NCBI GenBank assembly: GCA_013154295.1 | Contig: JAADCS010000137.1 | Coordinates: 1 to 52,240 of the forward strand | Reading direction: 5' to 3' | Length of the DNA stretch: 52,240 nucleotides | From: Thermotogae bacterium | GTDB lineage: Bacteria; Hydrothermota; Hydrothermia; LBFQ01 | Shown here: piece after piece, positions 20,784-29,289 of the stretch | Layout of the letters: each line of letters starts with the position of its first letter | Position numbering within the stretch: the first letter of the stretch is position 1 | Program-made: the position numbers and the translations under genes | Notes under the pieces: model-generated | The model's database searches: none | The model's input: only the letters and a program-made list of their open reading frames with translations | What the model was told of the DNA's origin: nothing

Positions 20784-22238
20784 CTACGTCACTTCAGTTT
20801 GCTCAAGATTCTCCAGTTCTTTCTTCAGCTTTTCTTTTCGTGTGTCATCCTTCATGGAGGAGAGATTTATACGTACATTTTCAATCGCACCTTTAAAAGC
20901 AGCTTCCGCTTGGTAACGGGCTACCGAAACATCGCTGTGAGCTGATTTTGGCGCTATAGGTTCAATTTGGTCGGCCAAACGTAGAACCTCCTTCGAGAGT
21001 AAGGCCGTCTCCAGCGGTACTTTGGCTGCCTTTTCCAGCGCCTCATCTATCTTGATTCTCCTTTCAGGGCTATCCTTGGGTAAACCGTAGGCTTCCATAA
21101 CCTTAGCGAAGGCATCACTATCCTCCTTAACGAGCTCTTTAGCTCTTTTAAGTATTTGCTTGGCCCTGTCCCTTATCTTCCCGAAACTCTCCCAGTTTTC
21201 CCTGTACTTCTTCCTCTTCAAGCCTATCCCCGCAACCATAGAGAGTAAGGCAGAAGCCTGTGCCAGAGATAGGGCAGAGACTGCCCCTCCACCGGGTACA
21301 GCTTCGGAGGAGGCCAGATCGGCCAAATAGAGGTCAAGGGTCCAGCCGTCGTATATACGGCTCTCTATTATCTGATCCGTCTTGAAATCGTTGAGTTTCA
21401 GATAGAATTTGGCCACGTCCACCAGAGCTTTCATCGGCACCAAACCCACGATCTCGGACTCATACACCGGTTGGGAGTACCTCTCTGCCCAGAGTTTGAC
21501 GTACTCGTACGCTGCATGGATGGGTGTTTTCCCGTAGTCGGTCAGGTTCATGGACACTTGAACCATCTCTTTCGTTGGTAGGTCGAAACCCAGCGCCTTA
21601 ACGAAGGCCAGACCACCCGTCTTAGCCCTCACATGGCGGGCTATCCGCTTGGCCGCCTTGAGGTTGCGGCTGGCCAGATTTACGTTGTAAGCCACGAGGA
21701 GCTTTCGGGCACCTATGATGACGGCGCCGGCCGTGGGATGGGGAGTATCCGGGCCGTAGTCCGGTTTCCAGTTGGGATCCTTCATCTTCTCGGCCAGCCC
21801 CTCGTACTGCCCTTTGCGGATGTTGGCCAGGTCGTACCTATCGGGTTTCTGGGCCGCCTCACCGTAGAGATAGACGGGAAGATTCAACTCTTCGGACACC
21901 CTCTTGGCGAGCTTATGGGCCAGATTAACGGCCTCCTCCATCGTGGCATCGAAGAGGGGTACGAAGGGTACTACATCTGCCGCCCCTATGCGGGGATGCG
22001 CCCCCTCGTGCCTGTTCATGTCAATGAGCTCAACAGCCACTTTTATAGCTTTAAAGGCAGCGTCCAGAACACCCTCGGATGTTCCCACGAAAGTGAATAC
22101 GCTCCGGTTGTGGTCCGGGTCCTTCTCTACATCCAAAAGTTTGACGTCCGGCACCGACTCTATCGCCTTCCTCAGGGTCGCTACGACCTCTTCGTTTTTA
22201 CCTTCAGAGAAGTTCGGGACACACTCGTAGAGTTTCAT
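20784..22238 (-). CDS. ftcD: Glutamate formiminotransferase / formiminotetrahydrofolate cyclodeaminase (fused)
   Basis: ECVPNFSEGKNEEVV...DHNRSVFTFVG N-terminal transferase; DLASSEAVPGGGAVSALSLAQASALLSMVA cyclodeaminase domain. Confidence 0.94.
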   Translation of the reverse strand: MKLYECVPNFSEGKNEEVVATLRKAIESVPDVKLLDVEKDPDHNRSVFTFVGTSEGVLDAAFKAIKVAVELIDMNRHEGAHPRIGAADVVPFVPLFDATMEEAVNLAHKLAKRVSEELNLPVYLYGEAAQKPDRYDLANIRKGQYEGLAEKMKDPNWKPDYGPDTPHPTAGAVIIGARKLLVAYNVNLASRNLKAAKRIARHVRAKTGGLAFVKALGFDLPTKEMVQVSMNLTDYGKTPIHAAYEYVKLWAERYSQPVYESEIVGLVPMKALVDVAKFYLKLNDFKTDQIIESRIYDGWTLDLYLADLASSEAVPGGGAVSALSLAQASALLSMVAGIGLKRKKYRENWESFGKIRDRAKQILKRAKELVKEDSDAFAKVMEAYGLPKDSPERRIKIDEALEKAAKVPLETALLSKEVLRLADQIEPIAPKSAHSDVSVARYQAEAAFKGAIENVRINLSSMKDDTRKEKLKKELENLEQTEVT

Positions 22239-22265
22239 GGGAGGGATTCTAAGCCCGTCCGCACC

Positions 22266-25052
22266 TTAAAAGTCCCACCCGAAGGAAAGAACCCAACGAC
22301 CCCGATAGAGACGTCTAAGATCTGTAGGATACGCGTAATCTATGCGAAGAGGAAAGTAACCCAGATTTAATCTCAATCCAGCTCCCACATCGGCGTACAG
22401 GTCCCAAAGCGCCCCGTCCCTTATCGGTTGAAACTTGTTTAAGGGTAAATCCTCATCGAACCATGCGTTACCTAGGTCAAAGAAAAGGAGGGCTCTTATA
22501 CCTCGTATCTCAAAGGGTAGAAAACCGAACTTTAACCTATCTAGGAAGGGGAACCTAAGTTCGGAGTTCCACAGTATCAGGTTATTACCTATCAGATAAC
22601 GCACAGGTTTGCCGTCCTCATCGTAGAAGAAGTAGAAGAGATCGTATGCCCTTAAACCGTACGGTCCTCCGGCCGTAAAGGCATCCTTGTGTATGCCCAC
22701 GCTCCGGGCCAGAACCAGACGGTTTGCCCATATCGTACGGTAGGTGATGCGCTTGAAGAACATGGTCTCGAAGAAACCGGTTTTAAAATCTACCTGTGAT
22801 TTTGGAAGGCTGGATGCGAGGAGCAGCCTCCACCTCAAACCGTCGGTGGAACCAAAGTAAGTCAGAAGAACATCGTCATAGACGAAGGAAAGGGCCGCCT
22901 CGTACCCCTTAGGATAAGTCAACGAAGGAACTTTACAACCCAGACCGTAACAGTAGGGGTAGTAATGGTCAAGGGAATCCTCATGAAACCGAACCCAAAC
23001 GTTGTAGTGAGCCGAAAAGTAACCTTCGGCCCGGAAGAAACGGTTGAATGGGTACATTAGACCCACTTGGCCAGAGAGTCGCTTCTCTATCACGAAGTAG
23101 GGCGTTACGTACTTGAAGTTCCAAAGCTGCGAGATACCTAAGAGTTTATCCACCCTTCCCTTAAAGTTATACCAGTTTATTATAAACTCGGAGTTTTCAA
23201 TATTCTGGGATTGGCCTAAGATTTCAGCGAATATCCAATTGTCACCTGGTATGTCGGAAAAGAGCATGTACAGAGCCCCTACCGTACCGTAAAAGGAGGA
23301 GTAACCTAAGCTCCCGTATATCATATCTACGCCCAAGGTAAAACCCATGGGCCTTTTGACAGCCTTGGCCATGAGTTGGGAGTCGGGCAGAGGATAACCC
23401 TTCTGTGAGGACAGCTCAACGGTGGCCTTCGGCTGGAGAGGGTAAGGTGCCAGGAAAACGTCCCAACCACCTTCCCACATCATTGAGAAGGCTAGGCGTC
23501 CGTTCTCGGAAACGTCGGGATGGGAAAGCTCCGTGAAGTAGTCCGTTAGAAGACGTAGGCTATCCCCATCCAGTAGAAATAGATTTACTGCACCCTTGTA
23601 ATCGCTAAGAAAGGCTATAGCATCCCCCCATCTAATGGGGGAACGTAAAATCCTCCTGCGTCCCCAAATGAACTGTGTTTCACCACCGTTTGCATCTATC
23701 TTGTATATGGCCCAGGCGCCTATTTCCTCCTTATCGTTCCTGTCACTCACATAGATAATGGTGCTGTCGTCATACCAGTACGGGTCATCCTCACTCCACA
23801 AGTCATCCGTCAGCTTATAAAATCCTTTGGTTTCCAGGTCGTAGATGTAGAGATCGGTTTGACCAGCAACGTACCCTATAAAAGCGATCCTCCTACCATC
23901 AGGGGAGATCCGAGCCCCATGTGCCCCGTCTAAAAAGTTCAGCTCAACCCTATCCAGCTTTTTGAAGGTATTGAGATCGTAGATATGCAGAAGATCGGAA
24001 TAGGTTCCCTGAGAGATAGTAACCAAAAGGTTGTTTCTGGATATACTTAGGGAAGGCTTGAGAATGTGAAGATTCTCAAAGTCGGGGGAGCGTCCGGCCG
24101 TCAGGAGTTTCTTAATTCTACGTGTGGCCAGATCTACCACGTATATGCCCATGCGACCTCCACGATCCGACATAAAGACGATCTTGGAACCGTCGGGAGA
24201 TATGGCCGTGCCCATATTCAAAAAGGAATGGTCACGGCGCCGGTTAGTCAATTTCTTTATGTCGTCGGGAAAGTTGAAACTCCCCATCGCTTTGAGAACC
24301 CGCTCTTTAATATACATAGAAAACTCCTCGCTAACGTCCTCTATATCTTTGCGGGTTATTCTCCTTAAAGCTCCCCTAACCTTTCCTGAAAGACCGTACC
24401 TTATAAAGTCCCTCACAGCTTTTTCCCCGTAAACATCCTTTACATAGTTAAAGAAAGCTTCACCGTACCTATAGACCACATAGCCACTGTAGTAGTCCAT
24501 ATCTGCTACGGAGGGAAGATTGAGGTTTATCACCATATCCCGCATATACGCCTCGGTGCGCACACTCCATCCCTCCGAGAGGAACTCCGCCATCCCCTCA
24601 ATGAACCAGAGGGGAGGAGGAGACGAAAACATGGACGAAAGTCCTTTGGAGTAGGAATACTGAAAGGCGTGAACCAACTCGTGACGGAGTACATGCCTAA
24701 ACTCATCGTAGGATCCGGCGAAAGGTACGACCACTCTTCTCTTGAAACCCTCCGTAAAACCTCCCACCCCCTCAGGTATAAGGTAGGGGGAAACGTTCGT
24801 CATCTGAAAATCCTTGGGTGAAACATAGATAAGCACCGGTATCTTCTCGCCATCTTTAATTGCTCCGGGGAAATAAGGTAAATACTCCCTGTAGGCCTCC
24901 TCTAAAACTCCCAAGGCAAATTCTGCTAACCGCTCCCCGCCCTGATAAAAGAATACCTTAAAGTGTTCCCCGTCTAGGTAACCCCACTTGAGATTCTTAT
25001 AATCGACCTTATTGTAGCCGTAGGACCATTGGGATAGGAACAGGAGAAACAT
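22266..25052 (-). CDS. Large secreted/outer-membrane protein: gluzincin-like HExxH domain + TolB-like beta-propeller + Omp85/BamA-like C-terminal barrel
   Basis: HELVHAFQYS...FIEGMAEFLSEGW; ISPDGSKIVFMSDRGGRMGIYVVDL propeller repeats; C-term GGPYGLRAYDLF...NSELRFPFLDRLKFGF...ALLFFDLGNAW. Confidence 0.8.
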   Translation of the reverse strand: MFLLFLSQWSYGYNKVDYKNLKWGYLDGEHFKVFFYQGGERLAEFALGVLEEAYREYLPYFPGAIKDGEKIPVLIYVSPKDFQMTNVSPYLIPEGVGGFTEGFKRRVVVPFAGSYDEFRHVLRHELVHAFQYSYSKGLSSMFSSPPPLWFIEGMAEFLSEGWSVRTEAYMRDMVINLNLPSVADMDYYSGYVVYRYGEAFFNYVKDVYGEKAVRDFIRYGLSGKVRGALRRITRKDIEDVSEEFSMYIKERVLKAMGSFNFPDDIKKLTNRRRDHSFLNMGTAISPDGSKIVFMSDRGGRMGIYVVDLATRRIKKLLTAGRSPDFENLHILKPSLSISRNNLLVTISQGTYSDLLHIYDLNTFKKLDRVELNFLDGAHGARISPDGRRIAFIGYVAGQTDLYIYDLETKGFYKLTDDLWSEDDPYWYDDSTIIYVSDRNDKEEIGAWAIYKIDANGGETQFIWGRRRILRSPIRWGDAIAFLSDYKGAVNLFLLDGDSLRLLTDYFTELSHPDVSENGRLAFSMMWEGGWDVFLAPYPLQPKATVELSSQKGYPLPDSQLMAKAVKRPMGFTLGVDMIYGSLGYSSFYGTVGALYMLFSDIPGDNWIFAEILGQSQNIENSEFIINWYNFKGRVDKLLGISQLWNFKYVTPYFVIEKRLSGQVGLMYPFNRFFRAEGYFSAHYNVWVRFHEDSLDHYYPYCYGLGCKVPSLTYPKGYEAALSFVYDDVLLTYFGSTDGLRWRLLLASSLPKSQVDFKTGFFETMFFKRITYRTIWANRLVLARSVGIHKDAFTAGGPYGLRAYDLFYFFYDEDGKPVRYLIGNNLILWNSELRFPFLDRLKFGFLPFEIRGIRALLFFDLGNAWFDEDLPLNKFQPIRDGALWDLYADVGAGLRLNLGYFPLRIDYAYPTDLRRLYRGRWVLSFGWDF

Positions 25053-25681
25053 CAGACCTTCTTCTCTTTTTTGGCCTTCAGACGTTTGAGGCGGAACTTG
25101 TCCTCCCTCTCACGGTCCTCCAAAACCTGCCGTATGAATCTCATTTCCGCCTGAAGCTGGGGTATAACCCTTTGCTCAAGGGTATTGACGCGCCGAGAGG
25201 TCTTACGTATCTCCTGCCCAATTTTCTTCATCCGGGCTTCAAGGGGCACGAGTTCAAAGATGCGGGCCATGAGACTCTCATAAGCCATGGCCGCCAAATC
25301 AATACGAGCGCTGACACTCAAAAGGGTGTATCCCCTCGTTCTCTTTCCTTCGAGATTCTCCACCGGTTTGAGATTGGGAATGCGCACACCCCACACCTTC
25401 TCCTCCTCCCTGATTACACCTAACTTGCCAGCACTTGGGAGAGCCGCCGATCTAACCACCTCCGGACCATCCCTCCCTAAAGCCAATGAAAGGAGAGCAA
25501 TCGCCTCTCTAGCCGTCCTATCCAACTCTCTGTGGGCTTGAACTATGGGTTTTAGCATTTTTTGAAACTCCTTCATAAGCGCGTCCCTCTTTTTACGGAG
25601 AAGATCGGCTCCCTGACGGGCGATCTTCATCTGTCTCTTGCGGATGAGAAGGTTCATCCGAGTCGGACTGACTCTCTGCAT
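25052..25681 (-). CDS. atpD/ntpD: V-type ATP synthase subunit D
   Basis: SPTRMNLLIRKRQMKIARQGADLLRKKRDALMKEFQ N-term; RRVNTLEQRVIPQLQAEMRFIRQVLEDREREDKFRLKRLKAKKE C-term. Confidence 0.93.
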   Translation of the reverse strand: MQRVSPTRMNLLIRKRQMKIARQGADLLRKKRDALMKEFQKMLKPIVQAHRELDRTAREAIALLSLALGRDGPEVVRSAALPSAGKLGVIREEEKVWGVRIPNLKPVENLEGKRTRGYTLLSVSARIDLAAMAYESLMARIFELVPLEARMKKIGQEIRKTSRRVNTLEQRVIPQLQAEMRFIRQVLEDREREDKFRLKRLKAKKEKKV

Positions 25682-25728
25682 AGAGATTATTCTAACGTGG
25701 AAAGTTCATTCAGTGTAGTAAGGGAAAT

Positions 25729-26094
25729 TTAAATAGGATAGCCCATGGCACGCAGTATTTCCTTTCCTTCTTCCGTCATCCTGTCTATGGACCAGGGGGG
25801 ATCAAAGGTAAGTTCCACCTTTACGTCCTCAAACCCCAATGCCCTCAACCTATCCTCGACCATGGCCCTTAAGGGCTCGGCTACGGGACATCCTGGAGCT
25901 GTCACCGTCATGAGGACGTATACGCTCTTTCTATCAGCATCTATCTCAAGGGCATATACCAGCCCCAGATCCCAGATGTTTACGGGAATCTCCGGATCGT
26001 AAATGTCTCTTAAAACTCTTACAACAGCTCCTTTGGTAAGATTGTCTGCCATCCTTTCTTCAAGCTCTTTCATCTCGTTCTTTTCATTCATCAT
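25729..26094 (-). CDS. MIP18/SufT-like (DUF59) metal-sulfur cluster assembly protein
   Basis: VLRDIYDPEIPVNIWDLGLVYALEI; MTVTAPGCPVAEPLRAMVEDRLRALGFEDVKVELTFDPPWSIDRM. Confidence 0.93.
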   Translation of the reverse strand: MMNEKNEMKELEERMADNLTKGAVVRVLRDIYDPEIPVNIWDLGLVYALEIDADRKSVYVLMTVTAPGCPVAEPLRAMVEDRLRALGFEDVKVELTFDPPWSIDRMTEEGKEILRAMGYPI

Positions 26095-26181
26095 AGCGCT
26101 GGTATTCTAAAGGCGAATTCCGACCTATCAGCTAAGGATTATGTCCATTCGCACCCAACTCCACCGTATAATACGCTCGCT

Positions 26182-26649
26182 ATGTTGATGCTGGCTCTCA
26201 TAGGTTTAGAGAAAGCCCCGGATTTCACCCTAAGGGGTATAGATGGTAAAGAGTACTCCCTATCCGACTTTAAGGGGAAGGTGGTACTCTTGGACTTTTG
26301 GGCGGTGTGGTGTCCTCCCTGTAGGGCATCGGTACCTTTCTTTGAGCGGCTCTATGAAAAGTACAAGGATAGCGGCTTGGTGGTCATAGGTATAAGCCTT
26401 GACCGGCGTAAAGATGTTTTGAAGCGGTACGTCCAACAGATGGGTGTGCAGTACGTGATCCTCTGGGACAGGGACGGCATGGTAGCCGATCTTTACAACG
26501 CCTATTCGTTGCCCACGACCCTTATCATAGATCCTGATGGTAACGTGGTGGTGCGTCGGGTGGGTTTTACCAGATCCCATGCCTCCCTCTACGAGAGTGT
26601 GGTTAAACGGCTCATAAAGGAGAGATGCAAAGGACGAAAAACGTGTTAA
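26182..26649 (+). CDS. TlpA/ResA-like thioredoxin-fold protein
   Basis: KAPDFTLRGIDGKEYSLSDFKGKVVLLDFWAVWCPPCRASVPF; PTTLIIDPDGNVV. Confidence 0.93.
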   Translation: MLMLALIGLEKAPDFTLRGIDGKEYSLSDFKGKVVLLDFWAVWCPPCRASVPFFERLYEKYKDSGLVVIGISLDRRKDVLKRYVQQMGVQYVILWDRDGMVADLYNAYSLPTTLIIDPDGNVVVRRVGFTRSHASLYESVVKRLIKERCKGRKTC

Positions 26650-27152
26650 AATACGAGAAACCTTTACCTCCGGAGGACGTGATAAGAAGGGCTAACGTTT
26701 GGGAGGAGATCTTTAAGGCCAAAGACGATCGTAAGCCTTTAAGGGTCGTCGTAAATCGCCACGTACGAGACGACATCTACGAGGTCCTATACAAAGATAT
26801 AGTAAAGGGTCTCCTGAAGTCATCCAAGAAGCATGAAGCTGGTGAGGAAGTAGAAGCTGCGGTTGTTATAGCCGATTACACCACCAAAACTCTTCGGACG
26901 CGCCTTTATGATCCGAAGCGCGACCGTAACCTCGCAGCCGGTGAGGTGGTGGAATGCGTGATAAAGAAAGTCAGTTCCGGCGGTGGGTTCATAGTTCAGA
27001 TAGGTACGATCCAGGGGATCGTGCCGAAGAAACATATAGGAAAGGCTATGCGATACCCTCTAAGGGATCTGAGAAAGGGAAAACTGGTGTGTAAGGTTTT
27101 GAGAGGTGGAGGCAAAAGGCCCATACTTAAGGTTCTGGATGTGAAACTATGA
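26625..27152 (+). CDS. Hypothetical protein with possible S1/OB-fold RNA-binding C-terminus
   Basis: GEVVECVIKKVSSGGGFIVQIGTIQGIVPKKHIGKAMRYPLRDLRKGKLVCKVL resembles an S1 pattern. Overlaps tlpA by 25 nt. Confidence 0.5.
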   Translation: MQRTKNVLKYEKPLPPEDVIRRANVWEEIFKAKDDRKPLRVVVNRHVRDDIYEVLYKDIVKGLLKSSKKHEAGEEVEAAVVIADYTTKTLRTRLYDPKRDRNLAAGEVVECVIKKVSSGGGFIVQIGTIQGIVPKKHIGKAMRYPLRDLRKGKLVCKVLRGGGKRPILKVLDVKL

Positions 27153-27748
27153 GAAAGTTGCTCCTTTTTGTAGTGGCTGGCTTACTCATCGGATGTGGCG
27201 GCAAAAAAGAGGCTAAGAAGGATCCTTGGGATGAGTACGCGCCCAAAGTGCAGGCAAAGTTCGACGAGGCGGTTAGTAAGGAAGATACCGCCGCCTTAAA
27301 GGCCCTAACGGATTCGCTCTACGCGTTCTACAAGAGTCACGATGACAGTACCAGCAAACAGGGGCGTAAGAAGGCCTTGTACTTCGCTTGCAACTGGTCC
27401 TTCGCCGCCTTCGATTGGGACCGGGTTTTGAAATACTGCGGTGAATTCGTAACCCGTTATCCCGGTTCGGTGAAGGCTGAGGAGGCTTATCGGTTCATCG
27501 GCTTCGCTCTACTCCAACAAAAACGTTGGGACGACGTTATAAAGGTAATGGAAACCTTTATAAGAGATTATCCCGAGAGCTCCAACCTGGGCTACGCGTA
27601 CAAATACTTAGGCATCGCTTTGAGCCATAAAGGGCGGTACGACGAGGCCAAAAAGGCGCTGAAGAAGGCCAAAACCATGTTGGAGGTCTTAGGAGCTTAC
27701 GACGAGATACAGGAGATAGACGATATGCTCAAGAAGTTGGGTGGATAA
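27149..27748 (+). CDS. BamD/YbgF-like TPR lipoprotein
   Basis: LLIGCGGKKEAKK lipobox; RYPGSVKAEEAYRFIGFALLQQKRWDDVIKVMETFIRDYPESSNLGYAYKYLG. Confidence 0.8.
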   Translation: MRKLLLFVVAGLLIGCGGKKEAKKDPWDEYAPKVQAKFDEAVSKEDTAALKALTDSLYAFYKSHDDSTSKQGRKKALYFACNWSFAAFDWDRVLKYCGEFVTRYPGSVKAEEAYRFIGFALLQQKRWDDVIKVMETFIRDYPESSNLGYAYKYLGIALSHKGRYDEAKKALKKAKTMLEVLGAYDEIQEIDDMLKKLGG

Positions 27749-27777
27749 CCCTTGCGGTCGTTTCTGCGAAGAAAAAA

Positions 27778-27798
27778 GGCCGGGCAGCTAGCCCGGCC
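27778..27798. terminator. Bidirectional hairpin between convergent genes
   Basis: GGCCGGGC-AGCTA-GCCCGGCC flanked by an A-tract upstream. Confidence 0.8.
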
Positions 27799-27826
27799 GG
27801 TTGCCGGTTGAGGTTTATAAGAGTTT

Positions 27827-28951
27827 TCAGCGGTAAGCTACTTTCCTTACCTTTCCGTCGGATATTTTAAAGTATATCCTTCCCCTTTTCGGATTATGAA
27901 CACGTCTACCGGAGACATCATAAAGGCCATCAGGCAAGGAAGTTACGATTTTTCTCTCATTCACGGATGTAGAAGCCGGTATCAGGGTTATGGAGGAAGG
28001 GGAGACGCTCAACGGCGCGGTGGTTATTATGGATAAGGTGGATCTTGAAAACAGGAGGAGGTTACCGGGAGTTGAGTAATCCTCGGCTGCTGGCACGAAT
28101 ATACTGTCACCGTGAGCTACTGCCCCGGCGAAGCCCACATGGGAGCCAAAGTTAAGTGAAGTGAAGTTCAAAGAACTTAGTGATAGAAGGCCGACATAGC
28201 CGTATCCACCTACCACTAAAGTATCGGAACCGATCGGTACAGCGAAGGATAAGGGGGCAGGAGCATCTACAGAGTCTATCAGTGTGAGAGCCCCGGTGTA
28301 GGTGAGGATATACACTTTATAGGTTGATGGGTTGAAGTAATCACCGCCGACAAGGATTATAGTATCGCCTACGAAAGCGGCCGCAAGCATGTTTATACCT
28401 ACGTCGGCCGAATCTAAGAGTGTACCGTCGGATGTATCTATGGCATACAGGGTTGAGGGGCCGGCCGTATAACTTCCCATATCGTACCCGCTAGAAATGG
28501 CGAAGAGTGCGTTCTCTTTAAGGCCTACAAACGTGGGTGAAAGATCTACCTCCCTACTCCAAAGCTGGGTCTTGGAGTTGAGGTCGTAGGCGACTATCCG
28601 ATTCAAAAGGTACTCCGATACGAAGGCACGGCCGTCGGAGGTATACTCACCCATCCAAAGGTTCGCTCCGGAATCCGTTTCCACACTGTCTATAAGGGTT
28701 AGGGTGGTATCGTGGATGTATATGTAATCCTTTTGAGAGGCTACCGAGTAGAGATGGCCTGCGACGTACTTTACGTGGTTGACCAACATGCCATAGGAGG
28801 TGGAGGAGTCGGTAAAGGAAAAGGGAGATAGACTAAACCTGTAAAGAGAACCTGCCGAACCGTAGGGGCCGTGGGATACTACTACGCTTTGCCCCAAGAC
28901 CGGCGACACCAAAGATAAAACCATCACACTTACAAAAGCTCTTTTCATCAT
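27827..28951 (-). CDS. Secreted beta-propeller-like protein with T9SS-like C-terminal module, under a cobalamin-riboswitch-like leader (candidate BtuG-like B12-binding protein)
   Basis: Signal peptide MMKRAFVSVMVLSLVSPVLGQ; repeated blade-like segments (e.g. YAIDTSDGTLLDSADVG, YILTYTGALTLIDSVDAP); C-term GLYDVSGRRVHNPKRGRIYFKISDGKVRKVAYR. Confidence 0.75.
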   Translation of the reverse strand: MMKRAFVSVMVLSLVSPVLGQSVVVSHGPYGSAGSLYRFSLSPFSFTDSSTSYGMLVNHVKYVAGHLYSVASQKDYIYIHDTTLTLIDSVETDSGANLWMGEYTSDGRAFVSEYLLNRIVAYDLNSKTQLWSREVDLSPTFVGLKENALFAISSGYDMGSYTAGPSTLYAIDTSDGTLLDSADVGINMLAAAFVGDTIILVGGDYFNPSTYKVYILTYTGALTLIDSVDAPAPLSFAVPIGSDTLVVGGYGYVGLLSLSSLNFTSLNFGSHVGFAGAVAHGDSIFVPAAEDYSTPGNLLLFSRSTLSIITTAPLSVSPSSITLIPASTSVNERKIVTSLPDGLYDVSGRRVHNPKRGRIYFKISDGKVRKVAYR

Positions 28952-28953
28952 GG

Positions 28954-29155
28954 CCTCCTTTCAAGGGAAACGCCATCTCCGATCCCTTGAGCCCCGGCAA
29001 GGGACCACAACCTTCCCTGAGCAGGTCTTCCGGCTTGCGGGCCACCTACTCCCCCGGCCTTCCCATCCCACCTCGGTGGGACAGTGACCTTGGATGGGGT
29101 TTCGTTCCCGCTCACGGCCGCCGGGACGGCTCCCGATTCACACGGGATTCCCTCA
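28954..29155 (-). promoter_or_regulatory. Cobalamin riboswitch (aptamer ~29018-29155) plus expression platform
   Basis: Minus strand GGGAATCCCGTGTGAATCGGGAGCCGTCCCGGCGGCCGTGAGCGGGAACGAAACCCCATCCAAGGTCACTGTCCC...GGGAAGGCCGGGGGAGTAGGTGGCCCGCAAGCCGGAAGACCTGC. This is the cobalamin layout: GTGTGAATC..GGA(G)CCGTCCCGG.., GTCACTG, GGGAAGG, and GCCCGCAAGCCGGAAGACCTGC in place of the B12-box GCCaggAGACCTGCC. Confidence 0.88.
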
Positions 29156-29175
29156 ACCCAGGTACTATAAAAAAA

Positions 29176-29249
29176 TTGCGGGGGCGGGATTTGAACCCGC
29201 GACCTCCGGGTTATGAGCCCGGCGAGCTTCCTGGCTGCTCCACCCCGCG
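29176..29249 (-). tRNA. Initiator tRNA-fMet (CAT)
   Basis: CGCGGGGTGGAGCAGCCAGGAAGCTCGCCGGGCTCATAACCCGGAGGTCGCGGGTTCAAATCCCGCCCCCGCAA. C1-A72 mismatch and three G-C pairs in the anticodon stem are initiator hallmarks. Confidence 0.96.
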
Positions 29250-29289
29250 ATTTGAAGAAGATATTATATAGGCGAAAGGGGGGTGAATT

